Shown here: positions 7,870-18,522 of the stretch, piece after piece | Layout: each line of letters begins with the position of its first letter | How positions within the stretch are numbered: position 1 is the first letter of the stretch | Translations under genes and position numbers: made by a program | Notes under the pieces: generated by a model | Told to the model about the DNA's origin: nothing | The model's input: the letters and a program-made list of their open reading frames with translations, nothing else | Databases searched by the model: none | Source of the DNA: Agrococcus jejuensis | Lineage (GTDB): Bacteria; Actinomycetota; Actinomycetes; Actinomycetales; Microbacteriaceae | Length of the DNA: 64,000 nucleotides | Assembly (NCBI RefSeq): GCF_007679035.1 | Contig: NZ_VEFR01000003.1 | Coordinates: 186,001 to 250,000 of the forward strand | Direction of reading: 5' to 3'

Positions 7870-8202
7870 ATGACCGATGCGGATGCCGGAGCGGCTGCGG
7901 ATGCCGACGCGATCGACGCCGAGCGCTGGCTCGTGATCGACGGTCGGCGGTGGCGCCGCACCGATCCGTCGCTGCCCGACGACGTGCAGGAGGCGCTGCG
8001 GTCGCACCTCGGCCGGGCGCGCTCGGCGGTGCGCGCGGGCAAGGCGGCGGGCGACGACCGCGCGATCGCCGCGGCGCGACGCCGGGTCGACGCCGCGAAG
8101 CACGGCCTCGGCGAGCGCGGCCCGCGCTGGTGGGACGAGCCCGAGACCGAGCGTCTCGCCCGCGCCCGCGACGCCATCCGCGAGCTCGATCGCCTCGCGT
8201 AG
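7870..8202 (+). CDS. conserved hypothetical protein
   Basis: This 110-residue protein has an alanine/aspartate-rich start, then ERWLVIDGRRWRRTDPSLP, a helical middle rich in alanine and arginine, and a C-terminal PRWWDEPETERLARARDAI. The WxVxDGRRWRRxDP pattern recalls short actinobacterial proteins that automatic annotation sometimes calls a biopolymer transporter. I see no membrane segment to support transport, so no function is given. It is convergent with the Imm35-like gene, with only three bases between the two stops. Confidence 0.75.
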   Translation: MTDADAGAAADADAIDAERWLVIDGRRWRRTDPSLPDDVQEALRSHLGRARSAVRAGKAAGDDRAIAAARRRVDAAKHGLGERGPRWWDEPETERLARARDAIRELDRLA

Positions 8203-8205
8203 GCG

Positions 8206-8538
8206 TCAGCGGCCGTGCGCGGCACGCCAGCGCGCGATGCCCTCGTCGACGGGGAACGCCGAGGGCAGCATCGCGACCGCACCGCCGTCCTTCGCGACGA
8301 GGTAGGGGCCGCTGCCGATGAGCATGCGGTCGCGGTCGCCGGTCGCGACGAAGGCCGCGGCGTTCCACGCGACGATCCACACGTCGCCGTGATCGCGGAT
8401 GCCGGCGACGCCGCGCTCGCCGTCGAAGATCGCGTATCGCGCGCCCGACTGCGCCTCGAGCGCGTCGAGCAGCAGCCGCACGATCTCGAGCGCGCGCTCG
8501 CGCGAGATGCCGGGCGGCGTCTCGCGCTCGGCGACCAC
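8206..8538 (-). CDS. Imm35/YrhB-like protein
   Basis: The 110-residue protein has the layout of the immunity protein 35 (YrhB-like) family. A helical start carries SRERALEIVRLLLDAL, then strands in VWIVAWNAAAF, and a terminal MLIGSGPYLVAKDGGAVAMLP followed by VDEGIARWRA. Members are predicted to neutralise peptidase-type toxins in polymorphic toxin systems, but many copies are orphans. No toxin gene is visible nearby. The GTG start at 8538 is 5 bases past the stop of the PPOX-class gene, suggesting co-transcription. The assignment rests on pattern memory, not a search. Confidence 0.6.
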   Translation of the reverse strand: MVAERETPPGISRERALEIVRLLLDALEAQSGARYAIFDGERGVAGIRDHGDVWIVAWNAAAFVATGDRDRMLIGSGPYLVAKDGGAVAMLPSAFPVDEGIARWRAAHGR

Positions 8539-8543
8539 GGCGG

Positions 8544-8981
8544 TCAGCCCGCCGAGCTCGTCGCGACGATCTGCCCGCCGCCGACCGCGACGAACTTCGT
8601 CGGCTCGATGGCGATGACGACGCGCTCGGCGGCGTCGTCGATGGGGTAGTCCATCCCGTAGCGGTGCTGCAGGCCCTTGTAGAACGAGGCGACGTCGTCG
8701 TCGTCGGTCACGTCGACGACGCGTCCGCGCACCTCGAGCGCGCGCAGCGGCGACGCCGGGTCGTGGATCGAGAACGACACGCGGCCCTCGTGCTCGAGGT
8801 TGCGGAACTTCTGCCGCGAGCGCGTGTGGGTGATGCGGATGACGCGGCCGTCCCAGTCGAACCACATGACGCTCGACTGCGGGGCGCCGTCGGGGCGCAC
8901 GGTCGCCATGTGGGCGTAGTGCGCGTCGGCGAGCAGGTCGGCGTGCGAGTCGGGCAGCACGGGGTGCAGCGGGGATCCCAT
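8544..8981 (-). CDS. PPOX-class F420/flavin-dependent oxidoreductase family protein
   Basis: This is a 145-residue split-barrel flavin-binding protein of the pyridoxamine 5'-phosphate oxidase-like group. HYAHMATVRPDGAPQSSVMWFDWDG is the first strand pair of the fold. RSRQKFRNLEHEGRVSFSI carries the basic residues that in actinobacterial relatives contact the F420 phosphate, and it is followed by VRGRVVDVTDDDD. Relatives use F420 or FMN to reduce or bind small molecules, and the substrate is unknown. It is the first gene of a pair with the Imm35-like gene. Confidence 0.8.
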   Translation of the reverse strand: MGSPLHPVLPDSHADLLADAHYAHMATVRPDGAPQSSVMWFDWDGRVIRITHTRSRQKFRNLEHEGRVSFSIHDPASPLRALEVRGRVVDVTDDDDVASFYKGLQHRYGMDYPIDDAAERVVIAIEPTKFVAVGGGQIVATSSAG

Positions 8982-8987
8982 GCATCC

Positions 8988-8993
8988 AGCGTG
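8988..8993 (-). promoter_or_regulatory. -10-like hexamer of the PPOX-class gene
   Basis: CACGCT on the minus strand ends 6 bases before the ATG at 8981. Confidence 0.4.
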
Positions 8994-9134
8994 GCACGCG
9001 GCGACGACCCCCGGAAGGGCTGCGCCTCGCGCTGGTCAGAGGCAGGTCCCACCGTCCGGCGGCGTCGTGACGTCCATGGCAGCTCCACGCCGGTGATCCT
9101 GGTGACGCCGCAGCGGCAGCGCCGCCGCCGCGCC

Positions 9135-9191
9135 GTGACGCTGACCGGTGCGCCGAGGGAAGATCGCCCTCGAGGCGCCGCTCAGCGTCAC
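9135..9191. repeat. long hairpin element, apex family copy 1
   Basis: The 24-base arms 9136-9159 and 9167-9190 pair at 20 of 24 positions around a 7-base loop. The apex reads GAGGG-AAGATCG-CCCTC, almost the same as the apexes at 28100-28178 and 58796-58878. This copy lies between divergent genes, where a terminator would have no purpose. Confidence 0.75.
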
Positions 9192-9223
9192 ATCCTGCCC
9201 ACCGCAGCGTCGGGGGTGCCGTC

Positions 9224-9229
9224 TACCGT
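9224..9229 (+). promoter_or_regulatory. -10 hexamer of the GIY-YIG-like gene
   Basis: TACCGT ends 6 bases before the ATG at 9236, with no Shine-Dalgarno. Confidence 0.5.
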
Positions 9230-9235
9230 CGGGCC

Positions 9236-9778
9236 ATGACCGCATCCGCGTGCCTCGTGCCCGACTGCGACGACGCCGCGCAGGCCGACGCGCTCGTCGC
9301 CCTGTGCGCGCACCACCTCGCGCTCGCCGCGGAGTCGGCGGTCGTCGAGGACGTGCTGCCGCATCCGTGCCCCGTCTGCGCCGGCCGCATCGGCATCCGG
9401 ATGCCGTCGGGCACCGTGTGCGCGACGTGCGAGTGGCGGGTGGGCGAGGTGCCCGACGCCGATCTCCCTCCGCCGCGCGTCGACGTCGTCTACGCCCTGC
9501 GGTTCGAGGACCGCGTGAAGATCGGCACGACGTCGAACCTGCGGCAGCGGCTCGGCGCCATCTGGCACGAGGAGCTCGTCGCGCTCGAGCGCGGCGACCG
9601 CTCGCTCGAGCAGCGCAGGCACGCCGAGCTGTCCGAGGCGCGCATCGGCCGCACCGAGTGGTTCCGCATCACCGACGAGGTCGCCGCCCATCTCGCTGCG
9701 ATCGGCGACGGTCGCGACCCGTGGATGCAGCACGCGCGCTGGCGCAGCGAGGCGCTCGCGCTGCGCGGGCTCGGCTGA
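9236..9778 (+). CDS. GIY-YIG nuclease-like protein with N-terminal zinc-binding cysteines
   Basis: The 180-residue protein has two parts. The first 80 residues hold paired cysteines and histidines (CLVPDC, LCAHH, CPVC, CATCEW) that look like zinc ligands. The second half has VYALRFEDRVKIGTTSNLRQRLGAI, the compact GIY-YIG-like fold of the MUG113/T5orf172 type, ending with an E in RIGRTEWFRI. These domains are predicted nucleases, often in phage or accessory genes. The catalytic set is only partly recognisable, and cleavage activity is not assured. The gene is monocistronic, just after hairpin element copy 1. Confidence 0.75.
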   Translation: MTASACLVPDCDDAAQADALVALCAHHLALAAESAVVEDVLPHPCPVCAGRIGIRMPSGTVCATCEWRVGEVPDADLPPPRVDVVYALRFEDRVKIGTTSNLRQRLGAIWHEELVALERGDRSLEQRRHAELSEARIGRTEWFRITDEVAAHLAAIGDGRDPWMQHARWRSEALALRGLG

Positions 9779-9823
9779 CGCTGCAGCAGCAGGCCACTGG
9801 TCGGGAGGCATAGGCGCGCTCGG

Positions 9824-9829
9824 TACCAT
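9824..9829 (+). promoter_or_regulatory. -10 hexamer of the phosphatase/cytochrome c maturation operon
   Basis: TACCAT ends 7 bases before the ATG at 9837. The earlier in-frame ATG at 9828 overlaps this hexamer and is rejected as the start. Confidence 0.5.
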
Positions 9830-9836
9830 GACGGCC

Positions 9837-10471
9837 ATGTCCGCCCGCCTGCATCTCGTGCGTCACGGCGAGGTCGACAACCCCGAGCGCATCCTCTACG
9901 GGCGCCTCCCCGGCTATCCCCTCACCGAGCGTGGGCAGCGCATGGCGGCGCTGGCCGCCGAGAGCGTCGACCGCCCGGTCGCGCGCGTCTACGCGAGCCC
10001 GCTCGTGCGCGCGCAGCAGTCGGCGGCACCGTGGGTCGAGCGTGCCGGCGTCGAGCTGCGCACCGAGCACCGCATCATCGAGCCGGTCAACGCGTTCGAG
10101 GGCAAGACGCTCGCGTCGATCCGCGCGCTGCGCGACCCGAGGATGCTGCGCCTCGTGTGGAACCCGTTCCTGCCGACGTGGGGCGAGCCGTACGCGGCGA
10201 TCGCCGCGCGCGTCGAGGCGGCGATGACGGATGCGCTCGACGAGCTCGCCGAGTCGGGCGACGAGGGCGACGTCGTCTTCGTGAGCCACCAGGCGCCCAT
10301 CTGGATCACCCACCGGCACCTCGCGGGCCAGCGCCTCTGGCACGACCCGCGTGCGCGTCGCTGCGCGCTCTCGTCGATCACGACGTTCGAGCGACGCGGC
10401 GACCGATTCGTCGAGGTGGGCTACGACGACCCGGCGGCGTCGATCGACGCCGTCGACCTAGGAGCAGTGTG

Positions 10472-10472
<1 letters not shown>
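9837..10472 (+). CDS. histidine phosphatase family protein
   Basis: This 211-residue protein belongs to the phosphoglycerate mutase-like superfamily. The catalytic LVRHGE motif is at the N-terminus (RHG with the phosphorylated histidine), a second arginine lies in YASPLVRAQQSA, and the second histidine is in FVSHQAPIW. Such enzymes remove phosphate from sugar phosphates, cofactor precursors or nucleotides, and the substrate here is unknown. The stop overlaps the start of the next gene (TGATG). It therefore begins the operon that continues with the thioredoxin-like lipoprotein, ccdA, resB and ccsB, an arrangement I recall as common in related genomes. Confidence 0.85.
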
Positions 10473-11070
<598 letters not shown>

Positions 11071-11074
<4 letters not shown>

Positions 11075-11782
11075 ACCCGGCCGATCCGATCTACGCGGGC
11101 CAGCTGCTGCTCGCGATGCCCATCGCCCTCGCCGCAGGCGTCGTCGCGTTCGCCTCGCCGTGCGTGCTGCCGCTCGTGCCCGGCTACCTCGGGCTCGTCT
11201 CGTCGCTCGCCGGCGGCAAGGACTCGCGTCGCAGGCTGCTGCTCGGCGTCGCGCTCTTCATCGCCGGATTCACGCTCGTCTTCGTGCTCGGATCGTTCGT
11301 CGTCGGCGCGTCGAGCGAGTTCCTCATCCGGTACCGCGACGTGCTCATGCGCGTGCTCGGCGGCGTGCTCGTGGTCATGGGGCTCGTGTTCATCGGCCAG
11401 CTCACGGTGCTGCAGCGCATGTGGAAGCCACGGCAGGTGCGCGCGGGCGGCATGTGGGCGGCGCCGCTCGTCGGCATCGTCTTCGCCGTCGGCTGGACCC
11501 CCTGCATCGGCCCGACGTTCGCGGCGATCAGCGTGCTCGCGCTCGACTCGGGCACCGCCTGGCAGGCGGCGCTGCTCGGACTCGTCTACTCGCTCGGACT
11601 CGGCATCCCGTTCCTCCTCCTCGCGCTGGGGTTCGGATGGGCGTCGCGCGGCGTCGCGTTCGTGAAGCGGCACATCCGCGCCATCAACATCGTCGGCGGT
11701 GCCATGCTCATCGTGCTCGGCGTGCTCATGCTGTCGGGCATCTGGATGCAGGTGTCCGACGCGATCCAGGGATGGGTGGGGA

Positions 11783-11802
<20 letters not shown>
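11071..11802 (+). CDS. ccdA: cytochrome c biogenesis protein CcdA
   Basis: This 243-residue membrane protein of the DsbD/CcdA family carries electrons from cytoplasmic thioredoxin to the outer thiol protein. Six hydrophobic segments can be traced. The two redox cysteines sit in FASPCVLPLVPGYLG and GWTPCIGPTFA, the conserved PCxxP-type motifs. The GTG start overlaps the upstream stop (GTGA), and the gene overlaps resB by 20 bases, so all these products are made from one transcript. Confidence 0.95.
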
Positions 11803-13492
<1,690 letters not shown>

Positions 13493-13501
13493 GATTCGCT
13501 C

Positions 13502-14434
13502 ATGCCCGACGTCTCGTGGGACTCGTACTCCCTGCTCGCCGTCTACTCGTCGATGGCCGTCTACGCGATCGCGTTCATCGCGTTCGCCTTCGACGTCGCG
13601 CGCCGCCGCGACCCCGCCGAGGTGCGCGAGCGCGAGCTCGTCGCCGCAGGCGGCGGCACGACCACGACCGCGACCGAGACGCCGACGAGGGGTCCTCGCC
13701 GCAACCTCGCGAAGGTGGGCTTCGCGCTCACGGTGCTCGCATGGGTGCTGCACGTCGCGGGCACCGTCATGCGCGGCATCGCCGCCGGGCGCGTGCCGTG
13801 GGCCAACATGTACGAGTTCGCGCTCACGTCGATCGCGATCATCGTCGGCATCTTCGTGTTCGCGCAGCTGTGGCGCGACCTGCGCTTCCTCGGCGTCTAC
13901 ATCACGGGCCTCGCGACGGTGTTCCTCGGCGTCGCGACCGTGAACTTCTACGTGTCGCCCACGCCGCTGCCGCCTGCGCTGCAGTCGTACTGGCTCGTCA
14001 TCCACGTCTTCGTCGCGGCGCTCGGCACGGGCTTCTTCGCCCTCGGCTCGGGGCTCAGCATCCTGCAGCTCATCCGCTCGAGGGCGTCGGGCCTCGCCTA
14101 CGTCGACCGGCTGCCGGGCGCGAGCGCGCTCGAGGACCTCTCGTACCGCGTGTCGGTCATGGGCTTCATCTTCTGGACCTTCACGCTCATCGCCGGCGCC
14201 GTCTGGGCCGAGCACGCGTGGGGCCGCTACTGGGGCTGGGACACCAAGGAGGTGTGGACGTTCGTCATCTGGGTCGTCTACGCCGGCTACATCCACGCCC
14301 GCGCGACGCGCGGCTGGCGCGGCACGCGATCCGCATGGCTGCAGCTGATCGGCTTCGCGGCGATCCTCTTCAACTTCACGATCGTCAACGTCTACTTCAA
14401 GGGCCTGCACACGTACTCGGGCCTGCCCGAGTGA
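13502..14434 (+). CDS. ccsB: cytochrome c biogenesis protein CcsB (ResC)
   Basis: This 310-residue polytopic protein is the CcsA/ResC partner of ResB. Together they move haem out and attach it to apocytochrome c. The tryptophan-rich WWD signature WGRYWGWDTKEVWTF is present near residue 240, and conserved histidines occur in VLHVAGT, VIHVFVAAL and AGYIHARAT. Eight membrane segments are traceable. It ends the operon, and a tandem repeat follows before the convergent menC. Confidence 0.95.
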   Translation: MPDVSWDSYSLLAVYSSMAVYAIAFIAFAFDVARRRDPAEVRERELVAAGGGTTTTATETPTRGPRRNLAKVGFALTVLAWVLHVAGTVMRGIAAGRVPWANMYEFALTSIAIIVGIFVFAQLWRDLRFLGVYITGLATVFLGVATVNFYVSPTPLPPALQSYWLVIHVFVAALGTGFFALGSGLSILQLIRSRASGLAYVDRLPGASALEDLSYRVSVMGFIFWTFTLIAGAVWAEHAWGRYWGWDTKEVWTFVIWVVYAGYIHARATRGWRGTRSAWLQLIGFAAILFNFTIVNVYFKGLHTYSGLPE

Positions 14435-14448
14435 TCCGGGCGGCCTGA

Positions 14449-14499
14449 CGCGTCAGGCTCGTTCGCGCGTCAGGCTGGTTCGCGCGTCAGGCCTGCTCG
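14449..14499. repeat. three tandem 17-base repeats at the ccsB/menC junction
   Basis: The units begin CGCGTCAGGCTCGTTCG, CGCGTCAGGCTGGTTCG and CGCGTCAGGCCTGCTCG. The third contains the menC stop codon. The first unit is preceded by CCTGA, which makes the palindrome GCCTGACGCGTCAGGC. The array lies between two convergent genes and may be a terminator or a slippage product. Confidence 0.7.
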
Positions 14500-15476
14500 G
14501 CGAGCACGGCGTACGAGGCCTCGAGCCGGCGGCGCCACCACGCGGTGCGCTCCGCGGATGCGGCGTGCCAGGCCAGGTGATGCTCGTCGACGTCGAGGCG
14601 GCCCACGGGGATGCTGCCGCCGACGGGCAGCAGCGGCCCCGCGACGTCGTGCTCGAGCAGCGCGCCCGTGCCGAGGCCGCAGTCGTACGGCAGCTCGGGC
14701 AGCGCCGCGGCGAGCGCCCCGCCCTGCGACAGCCCCACCGACGTGTCGAGGGCGCTCGACACCACGGCCGGCAGCCCCGCCTCGGCGACGATCGCGAGCG
14801 CGCGACGCACGCCGCCGAGCGGCTGCGCCTTCACGACGAGCACGTCCGCCGCGTTCGCGGCGACGACGGCCAGGGGGTCGGACGCCTTGCGCACCGACTC
14901 GTCGGCCGCGATCGGCACGCCGATGCGGTGCACGCGGGCCCGCAGCTCGGCGAGCTCGGGCACGGTCGCGCACGGCTGCTCGGCGTACTCGAGGTCGAGG
15001 TGCTCGAGCGCGCGGATCGCGGTCTCGGCCTCGTCGACGTTCCAGCCCCCGTTCGCGTCGATGCGGATGCGGGCGTCGGGCAGCAGCGTGCGCACCTCGC
15101 GCACGCGCGCGACGTCGTCGGCGAGCCTCTGCCCGCGTTCGGCGACCTTCACCTTCACGGTGCGGCAGCCGTCGTAGCGGGCGAGCACGCCCGCCACGGC
15201 GGCGGGCGCGACCGCCGGCAGGGTCGCGTTGACCGGGATGCGGTCGCGCAGCGCAGGCGGGCGGGGCAGCCACGCGTCCTCGATCGCGGCGGCGAGCCAG
15301 GTCGAGGCCTCGTCGGGCTCGTACTCGAGGAAGGGGCTCCACTCGCCCCAGCCCTCCGGGCCCCGCACGAGGGCTGCCTCGCGGTGCTCGACCCCGCGGA
15401 AGCGGGTGGCGAGCGGCAGGTGCACGACATGGAGCGCGTCGAGCAGCGCGTCGATGGGCGGGAGCATCGGCTCCAT
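14487..15476 (-). CDS. menC: o-succinylbenzoate synthase
   Basis: This enolase-superfamily enzyme (329 residues) dehydrates SHCHC to o-succinylbenzoate in menaquinone synthesis. Metal and acid-base residues are seen in TVKVKVAERG (the KxK lysines), RIDANGGWN (first Asp ligand), YAEQPC (Glu ligand) and IAADESVRK (second acidic ligand). A further lysine lies in VVKAQPLGG. The start is taken as ATG at 15476. An internal ATG at 15467 with AGGA before it is also possible, and a frame extension upstream is alanine/glycine-rich and unlikely. It lies apart from the other men genes and on the opposite strand. Confidence 0.9.
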   Translation of the reverse strand: MEPMLPPIDALLDALHVVHLPLATRFRGVEHREAALVRGPEGWGEWSPFLEYEPDEASTWLAAAIEDAWLPRPPALRDRIPVNATLPAVAPAAVAGVLARYDGCRTVKVKVAERGQRLADDVARVREVRTLLPDARIRIDANGGWNVDEAETAIRALEHLDLEYAEQPCATVPELAELRARVHRIGVPIAADESVRKASDPLAVVAANAADVLVVKAQPLGGVRRALAIVAEAGLPAVVSSALDTSVGLSQGGALAAALPELPYDCGLGTGALLEHDVAGPLLPVGGSIPVGRLDVDEHHLAWHAASAERTAWWRRRLEASYAVLAEQA

Positions 15477-15570
15477 CCTGGCCGACGCGCCTCCGACCGC
15501 ACCAGCACCGACTCCGCCGGAGCGCACCGGGTTCGCGGCTCGGCCTCAGGCGGCGCGTGCTCGCGTACGG

Positions 15571-15576
15571 CATGCT
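15571..15576 (+). promoter_or_regulatory. -10-like hexamer before the 114-residue membrane gene
   Basis: CATGCT ends 7 bases before the ATG at 15584. Confidence 0.35.
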
Positions 15577-15583
15577 GGTGCGC

Positions 15584-15928
15584 ATGACGACGACCGAGAT
15601 GCCCTGGGTCACCGAGACGCGACTCGCGCCCGGGCAGCAGCCGAAGCGCAACACGGTCTTCGGATGGGTCGCCGCGGGCCTCGCGGTGCTCGGCGGGCTC
15701 ATCTTCCTCGTGACGATGGGCATGCTCTTCGCCGGGCTCGCGAACCTGTTCCTCGCGGGCCTGCCGTTCTGGGGCATCCTCACGCTCGGCACGGTCGGCT
15801 GCGCCGTGAGCGCGATCGTGCGACGCGGGCGTCTCAACACCATCCTCGGCATCGGCTCGCTCGCGCTGCTCGTGCTCACGAACCCCCTCATCCCGCTCGT
15901 CGTGATCCTCGCGCTGAGCGGCGCGTGA
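15584..15928 (+). CDS. small membrane protein of unknown function
   Basis: This 114-residue protein has a polar start (MTTTEMPWVTETRLAPGQ) and three hydrophobic segments, with an arginine-rich turn (RRGRLN) before the last. The arrangement recalls DUF4190-like proteins, but I do not recognise a family with confidence. The later in-frame ATG at 15584 is preferred to 15557 because of the -10-like hexamer between them. The stop overlaps the GTG of the next gene (GTGA). Confidence 0.7.
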   Translation: MTTTEMPWVTETRLAPGQQPKRNTVFGWVAAGLAVLGGLIFLVTMGMLFAGLANLFLAGLPFWGILTLGTVGCAVSAIVRRGRLNTILGIGSLALLVLTNPLIPLVVILALSGA

Positions 15929-16257
15929 GGCTCGCAGACGCCATCCGAGCACGTGCCCGCGGCCTCGGCCGCCTGTCGCTCGTGCTCGTGCCCATCGGGG
16001 TCGTCGGGCAGGTCGTGTCGTTCCTGCAGCAGCTCACGCATCTCTTCGCGCCCGTCGCGGGCGAGCGTCCCGGCGTCGTCGCGGTGCTCGTGACCGTGAC
16101 GGTGCTCGGCGTGCTGGGCGTCGGCTGCGGACTGCTCGCGGCCGCGACGCCCGAGGGACGCCGCACCGGCGCGCTCGGCGCATCGCTCGGTGGCGCGACG
16201 CTCATCCTGTTCCTCGTCGCCAGCGTGTTCCTCTGGCGGTCGCTCGCGATCTTCTGA
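15925..16257 (+). CDS. small membrane protein of unknown function
   Basis: This 110-residue protein starts VRLADAIRARARGLGRLSL and has three hydrophobic segments of about 20 residues. There is a glycine-rich middle segment and a final helix ending WRSLAIF. It overlaps the preceding membrane gene by four bases, so the two are probably made together. No catalytic motif is seen and no family is recognised. Confidence 0.7.
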   Translation: MRLADAIRARARGLGRLSLVLVPIGVVGQVVSFLQQLTHLFAPVAGERPGVVAVLVTVTVLGVLGVGCGLLAAATPEGRRTGALGASLGGATLILFLVASVFLWRSLAIF

Positions 16258-16318
16258 CGCGCGGCGCCCGCTCGCAGCGGTCGCGCCGATCGTCCAGCAC
16301 CCACCGGGGGACGTCTGG

Positions 16319-16324
16319 CATGCT
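16319..16324 (+). promoter_or_regulatory. -10-like hexamer before the three-paralogue operon
   Basis: CATGCT ends 6 bases before the ATG at 16331. It would drive the first of three overlapping paralogous genes. Confidence 0.4.
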
Positions 16325-16330
16325 CGCGGC

Positions 16331-17293
16331 ATGTCCGCGCCGATGCCCGACTTCGAGATGCCCGCAGTGGCATCCGAGCGTCGCGGCTGGCGGCTGCGGC
16401 TGCCGCGCGGACCGCGCGCACGACGCATCGTCGGCATCGCCGTCACGGCGGTGCTGCTCGCAGGCCTCGCGATCGTGGGCGTGCCCGCGCTCGTCGAGCA
16501 GCAGCGCGCACGCGACGCCGTCGGGGTGGTCGAGCGCTACGCCGCCGACGTCGCGGACGGCGACGTGGATGCGGTCGTCGCGGCGTCGCCGCCCGACGCG
16601 GTCGAGGCGTCGGATGCGCTGCTGCGCGACGGCGCGCTCATGCCCGCAGCCGCGTTCGTCGTCGATGACGTCGAGCTGCTCGCGCTCCAGGGCCAGCGCG
16701 CCGCCGTGCGCGTGCACCACACGATCGGGCCCGACGACGGCGAGTCCATCGTCGAGCTCCTGCATCACGGCGGGGAGTGGCGCATCGTCGAGGGGCTGCT
16801 CGGCATCGCCCAGGTGCCGCACGGGCTGGCGCTCGCGCTCGGCGACGCGGCGGCCGATGGTCGCGCATGGCTGCTGCCTGGCCGCTACAGCCTCGAGCCG
16901 GTGCCGCTCGGCGTCGTCGACGTGCGCAGCAACCCCTTCGTCGTGACGCCGGGGGAGCGCGTGGACGCGTTCGTGCTGACGTCGCCGACGATGGAGGGTT
17001 CGAGCGTCGGCATCACGGCCGTGCAGGCCTTCGTCGCCGAGTACCGGGCAGCCTGCGGCGACGCGTGCTCGGGGCTGGGAGCCGAGACCGACGTGTCGCC
17101 GAGCCTCCAGTGGGACCTCGACCTCGAGTCGCGCTCGGGCACCATGACGGCGACCATCACCACGATGGCACCGAGCGCCGTCGCGGAGGCCATGGGGCCG
17201 CTCACCGCCAGCCTCATCGAGTTCGACGTCGTCATCGCCGACGACCTGCAGTCGCTCACGGTCACGCCGTCCAGCCCCGCGGCGGCGCCGTGA
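16331..17293 (+). CDS. MPDF-tag membrane-anchored protein, paralogue 1
   Basis: The 320-residue protein has a short cytoplasmic start containing MPDFEMP, a basic stretch, and one membrane helix (about residues 36-55, IVGIAVTAVLLAGLAIVGVP). An outer region follows that begins EQQRARDAVGVVERYAADVADGDVDAVVA. That pattern (a helix, then one copy of xGDxxAV) resembles the NTF2-like/DUF4878 type of secreted domain. A pair of cysteines (ACGDAC) lies late in the protein. It shares its layout with the next two genes, and no function is known. Confidence 0.75.
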   Translation: MSAPMPDFEMPAVASERRGWRLRLPRGPRARRIVGIAVTAVLLAGLAIVGVPALVEQQRARDAVGVVERYAADVADGDVDAVVAASPPDAVEASDALLRDGALMPAAAFVVDDVELLALQGQRAAVRVHHTIGPDDGESIVELLHHGGEWRIVEGLLGIAQVPHGLALALGDAAADGRAWLLPGRYSLEPVPLGVVDVRSNPFVVTPGERVDAFVLTSPTMEGSSVGITAVQAFVAEYRAACGDACSGLGAETDVSPSLQWDLDLESRSGTMTATITTMAPSAVAEAMGPLTASLIEFDVVIADDLQSLTVTPSSPAAAP

Positions 17294-18522
17294 GCGACCG
17301 CATGCCCGACTTCGCGATGCCCTCCGAGGAGGACCTCGCCGCCGAGCGCCGCGCCGAGGCGATCGCGCACGCCCGCGCCGCCGATCCGGCGTCGGCGCTG
17401 CGCGACCGGCTGGGACTCGAGCAGGAGCCCATCGACGAGACGGCGCTCGCGGATGCGGGGCGGCTCGAGCAGCACGACGGCGACGACGAGCCGATCGCCC
17501 AGGCGGCACCGATCCTGCCGCCGCCGGATGCGGCCACCCGCATCCACTCGCGCCGTGCCGATAGGCCCGTGCGCGTGCCCTCGGCCGTGCGCCGCCGCGC
17601 GCTCGCGATCGTGCGCAACCCGGTCGTGGCATTCGCCACCGGTGCCGCGGTCGTCGCAGCGGGATTCCTCGCCGCGCCGGCGATCACGGCGTGGACCGAA
17701 CGAGGGACGCTCGCCGAGCTGGAGCGCGTCGTCGAGGAGTACGAAGCCGCCATCAACGCCGGCGACGTGGAGGCGGTGCTCGCGCTGCACCGACCCGACG
17801 AGCAGACGGCGTCGATGGCGTTGCTCGACGCGGGCGTCGCACCGACGACGCTGCCGCTGGTGTCCTGCGAGAGCCCGGAGCCCGGGCGCGAGGTCGACGT
17901 CGCGACGGCGCGCTGCACGATGTCCGTCGAGACCTACGGATCGAGCGGTCAGCCGTTGCCCGTGCGCCTCGAGCGCACGGACGGTGCGTGGCGCGTCGTC
18001 TCGGGACTCGAGCAGCCCGCCTACATCGCTCCCATGCTCTTCGAGGTCGTGTCCCTCGCAGGAGTGCCCATGGCGGGCCTGCTCGACGACGACCTGGGGC
18101 AGTACTGGCTGCTGCCGGGCGGCTACGAGAGCGAGACGCGCACGACGGACCTGATCGCACTCACCGACTACGGCGGGCTGCTCGTCGGCGACTCCGGCGG
18201 TTTCCTCAACGTCTCGGCGCAGGCGGCCGACGTCGTCGTGGCCGAGGTCGAGGCCGCGGCGCTCGACTACGCCGAGTCGTGCGTGGTCGACGCGGAGTCG
18301 GCAGCGGCTTGCGGGATCGTGCCGCCACCCGCCGGGCGCGAGCTCACGGCGACGATCTCAGGCATGGGAGGGGCGCAGGACGAGCTGACCCTCACGATGC
18401 CGGTGCGCATCGGCGGCTCCGGCGAGATCGCCGCACCGAACGTCGAGGTGCTCGTGCGCTTCGACGAGACCTGGTCGTCGTACGAGCTCGAGGTCACGGG
18501 CGTCACGGAGATGTACGGATGA
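17290..18522 (+). CDS. MPDF-tag membrane-anchored protein, paralogue 2
   Basis: The 410-residue protein starts VSDRMPDFAMPSEEDLAAER, then a polar linker of about 80 residues, and one helix introduced by ALAIVRNPVVAFATGAAVV. The outer part begins TLAELERVVEEYEAAINAGDVEAVLAL and includes cysteines (SCESPEPG, RCTM, SCVV, ACGIV) that could form disulfides. The N-terminal tag and the RNPVV helix are shared closely with paralogue 3. Its GTG start overlaps the previous stop by four bases, so the three are an operon made by duplication. Confidence 0.78.
   Translation: MSDRMPDFAMPSEEDLAAERRAEAIAHARAADPASALRDRLGLEQEPIDETALADAGRLEQHDGDDEPIAQAAPILPPPDAATRIHSRRADRPVRVPSAVRRRALAIVRNPVVAFATGAAVVAAGFLAAPAITAWTERGTLAELERVVEEYEAAINAGDVEAVLALHRPDEQTASMALLDAGVAPTTLPLVSCESPEPGREVDVATARCTMSVETYGSSGQPLPVRLERTDGAWRVVSGLEQPAYIAPMLFEVVSLAGVPMAGLLDDDLGQYWLLPGGYESETRTTDLIALTDYGGLLVGDSGGFLNVSAQAADVVVAEVEAAALDYAESCVVDAESAAACGIVPPPAGRELTATISGMGGAQDELTLTMPVRIGGSGEIAAPNVEVLVRFDETWSSYELEVTGVTEMYG

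Noticed and set aside
9828..9836. ATG at 9828 as the start of the histidine phosphatase
   Set aside because: It overlaps the TACCAT hexamer, and the next ATG at 9837 sits at the usual leaderless distance and directly before the SARLHLVRHGE core.
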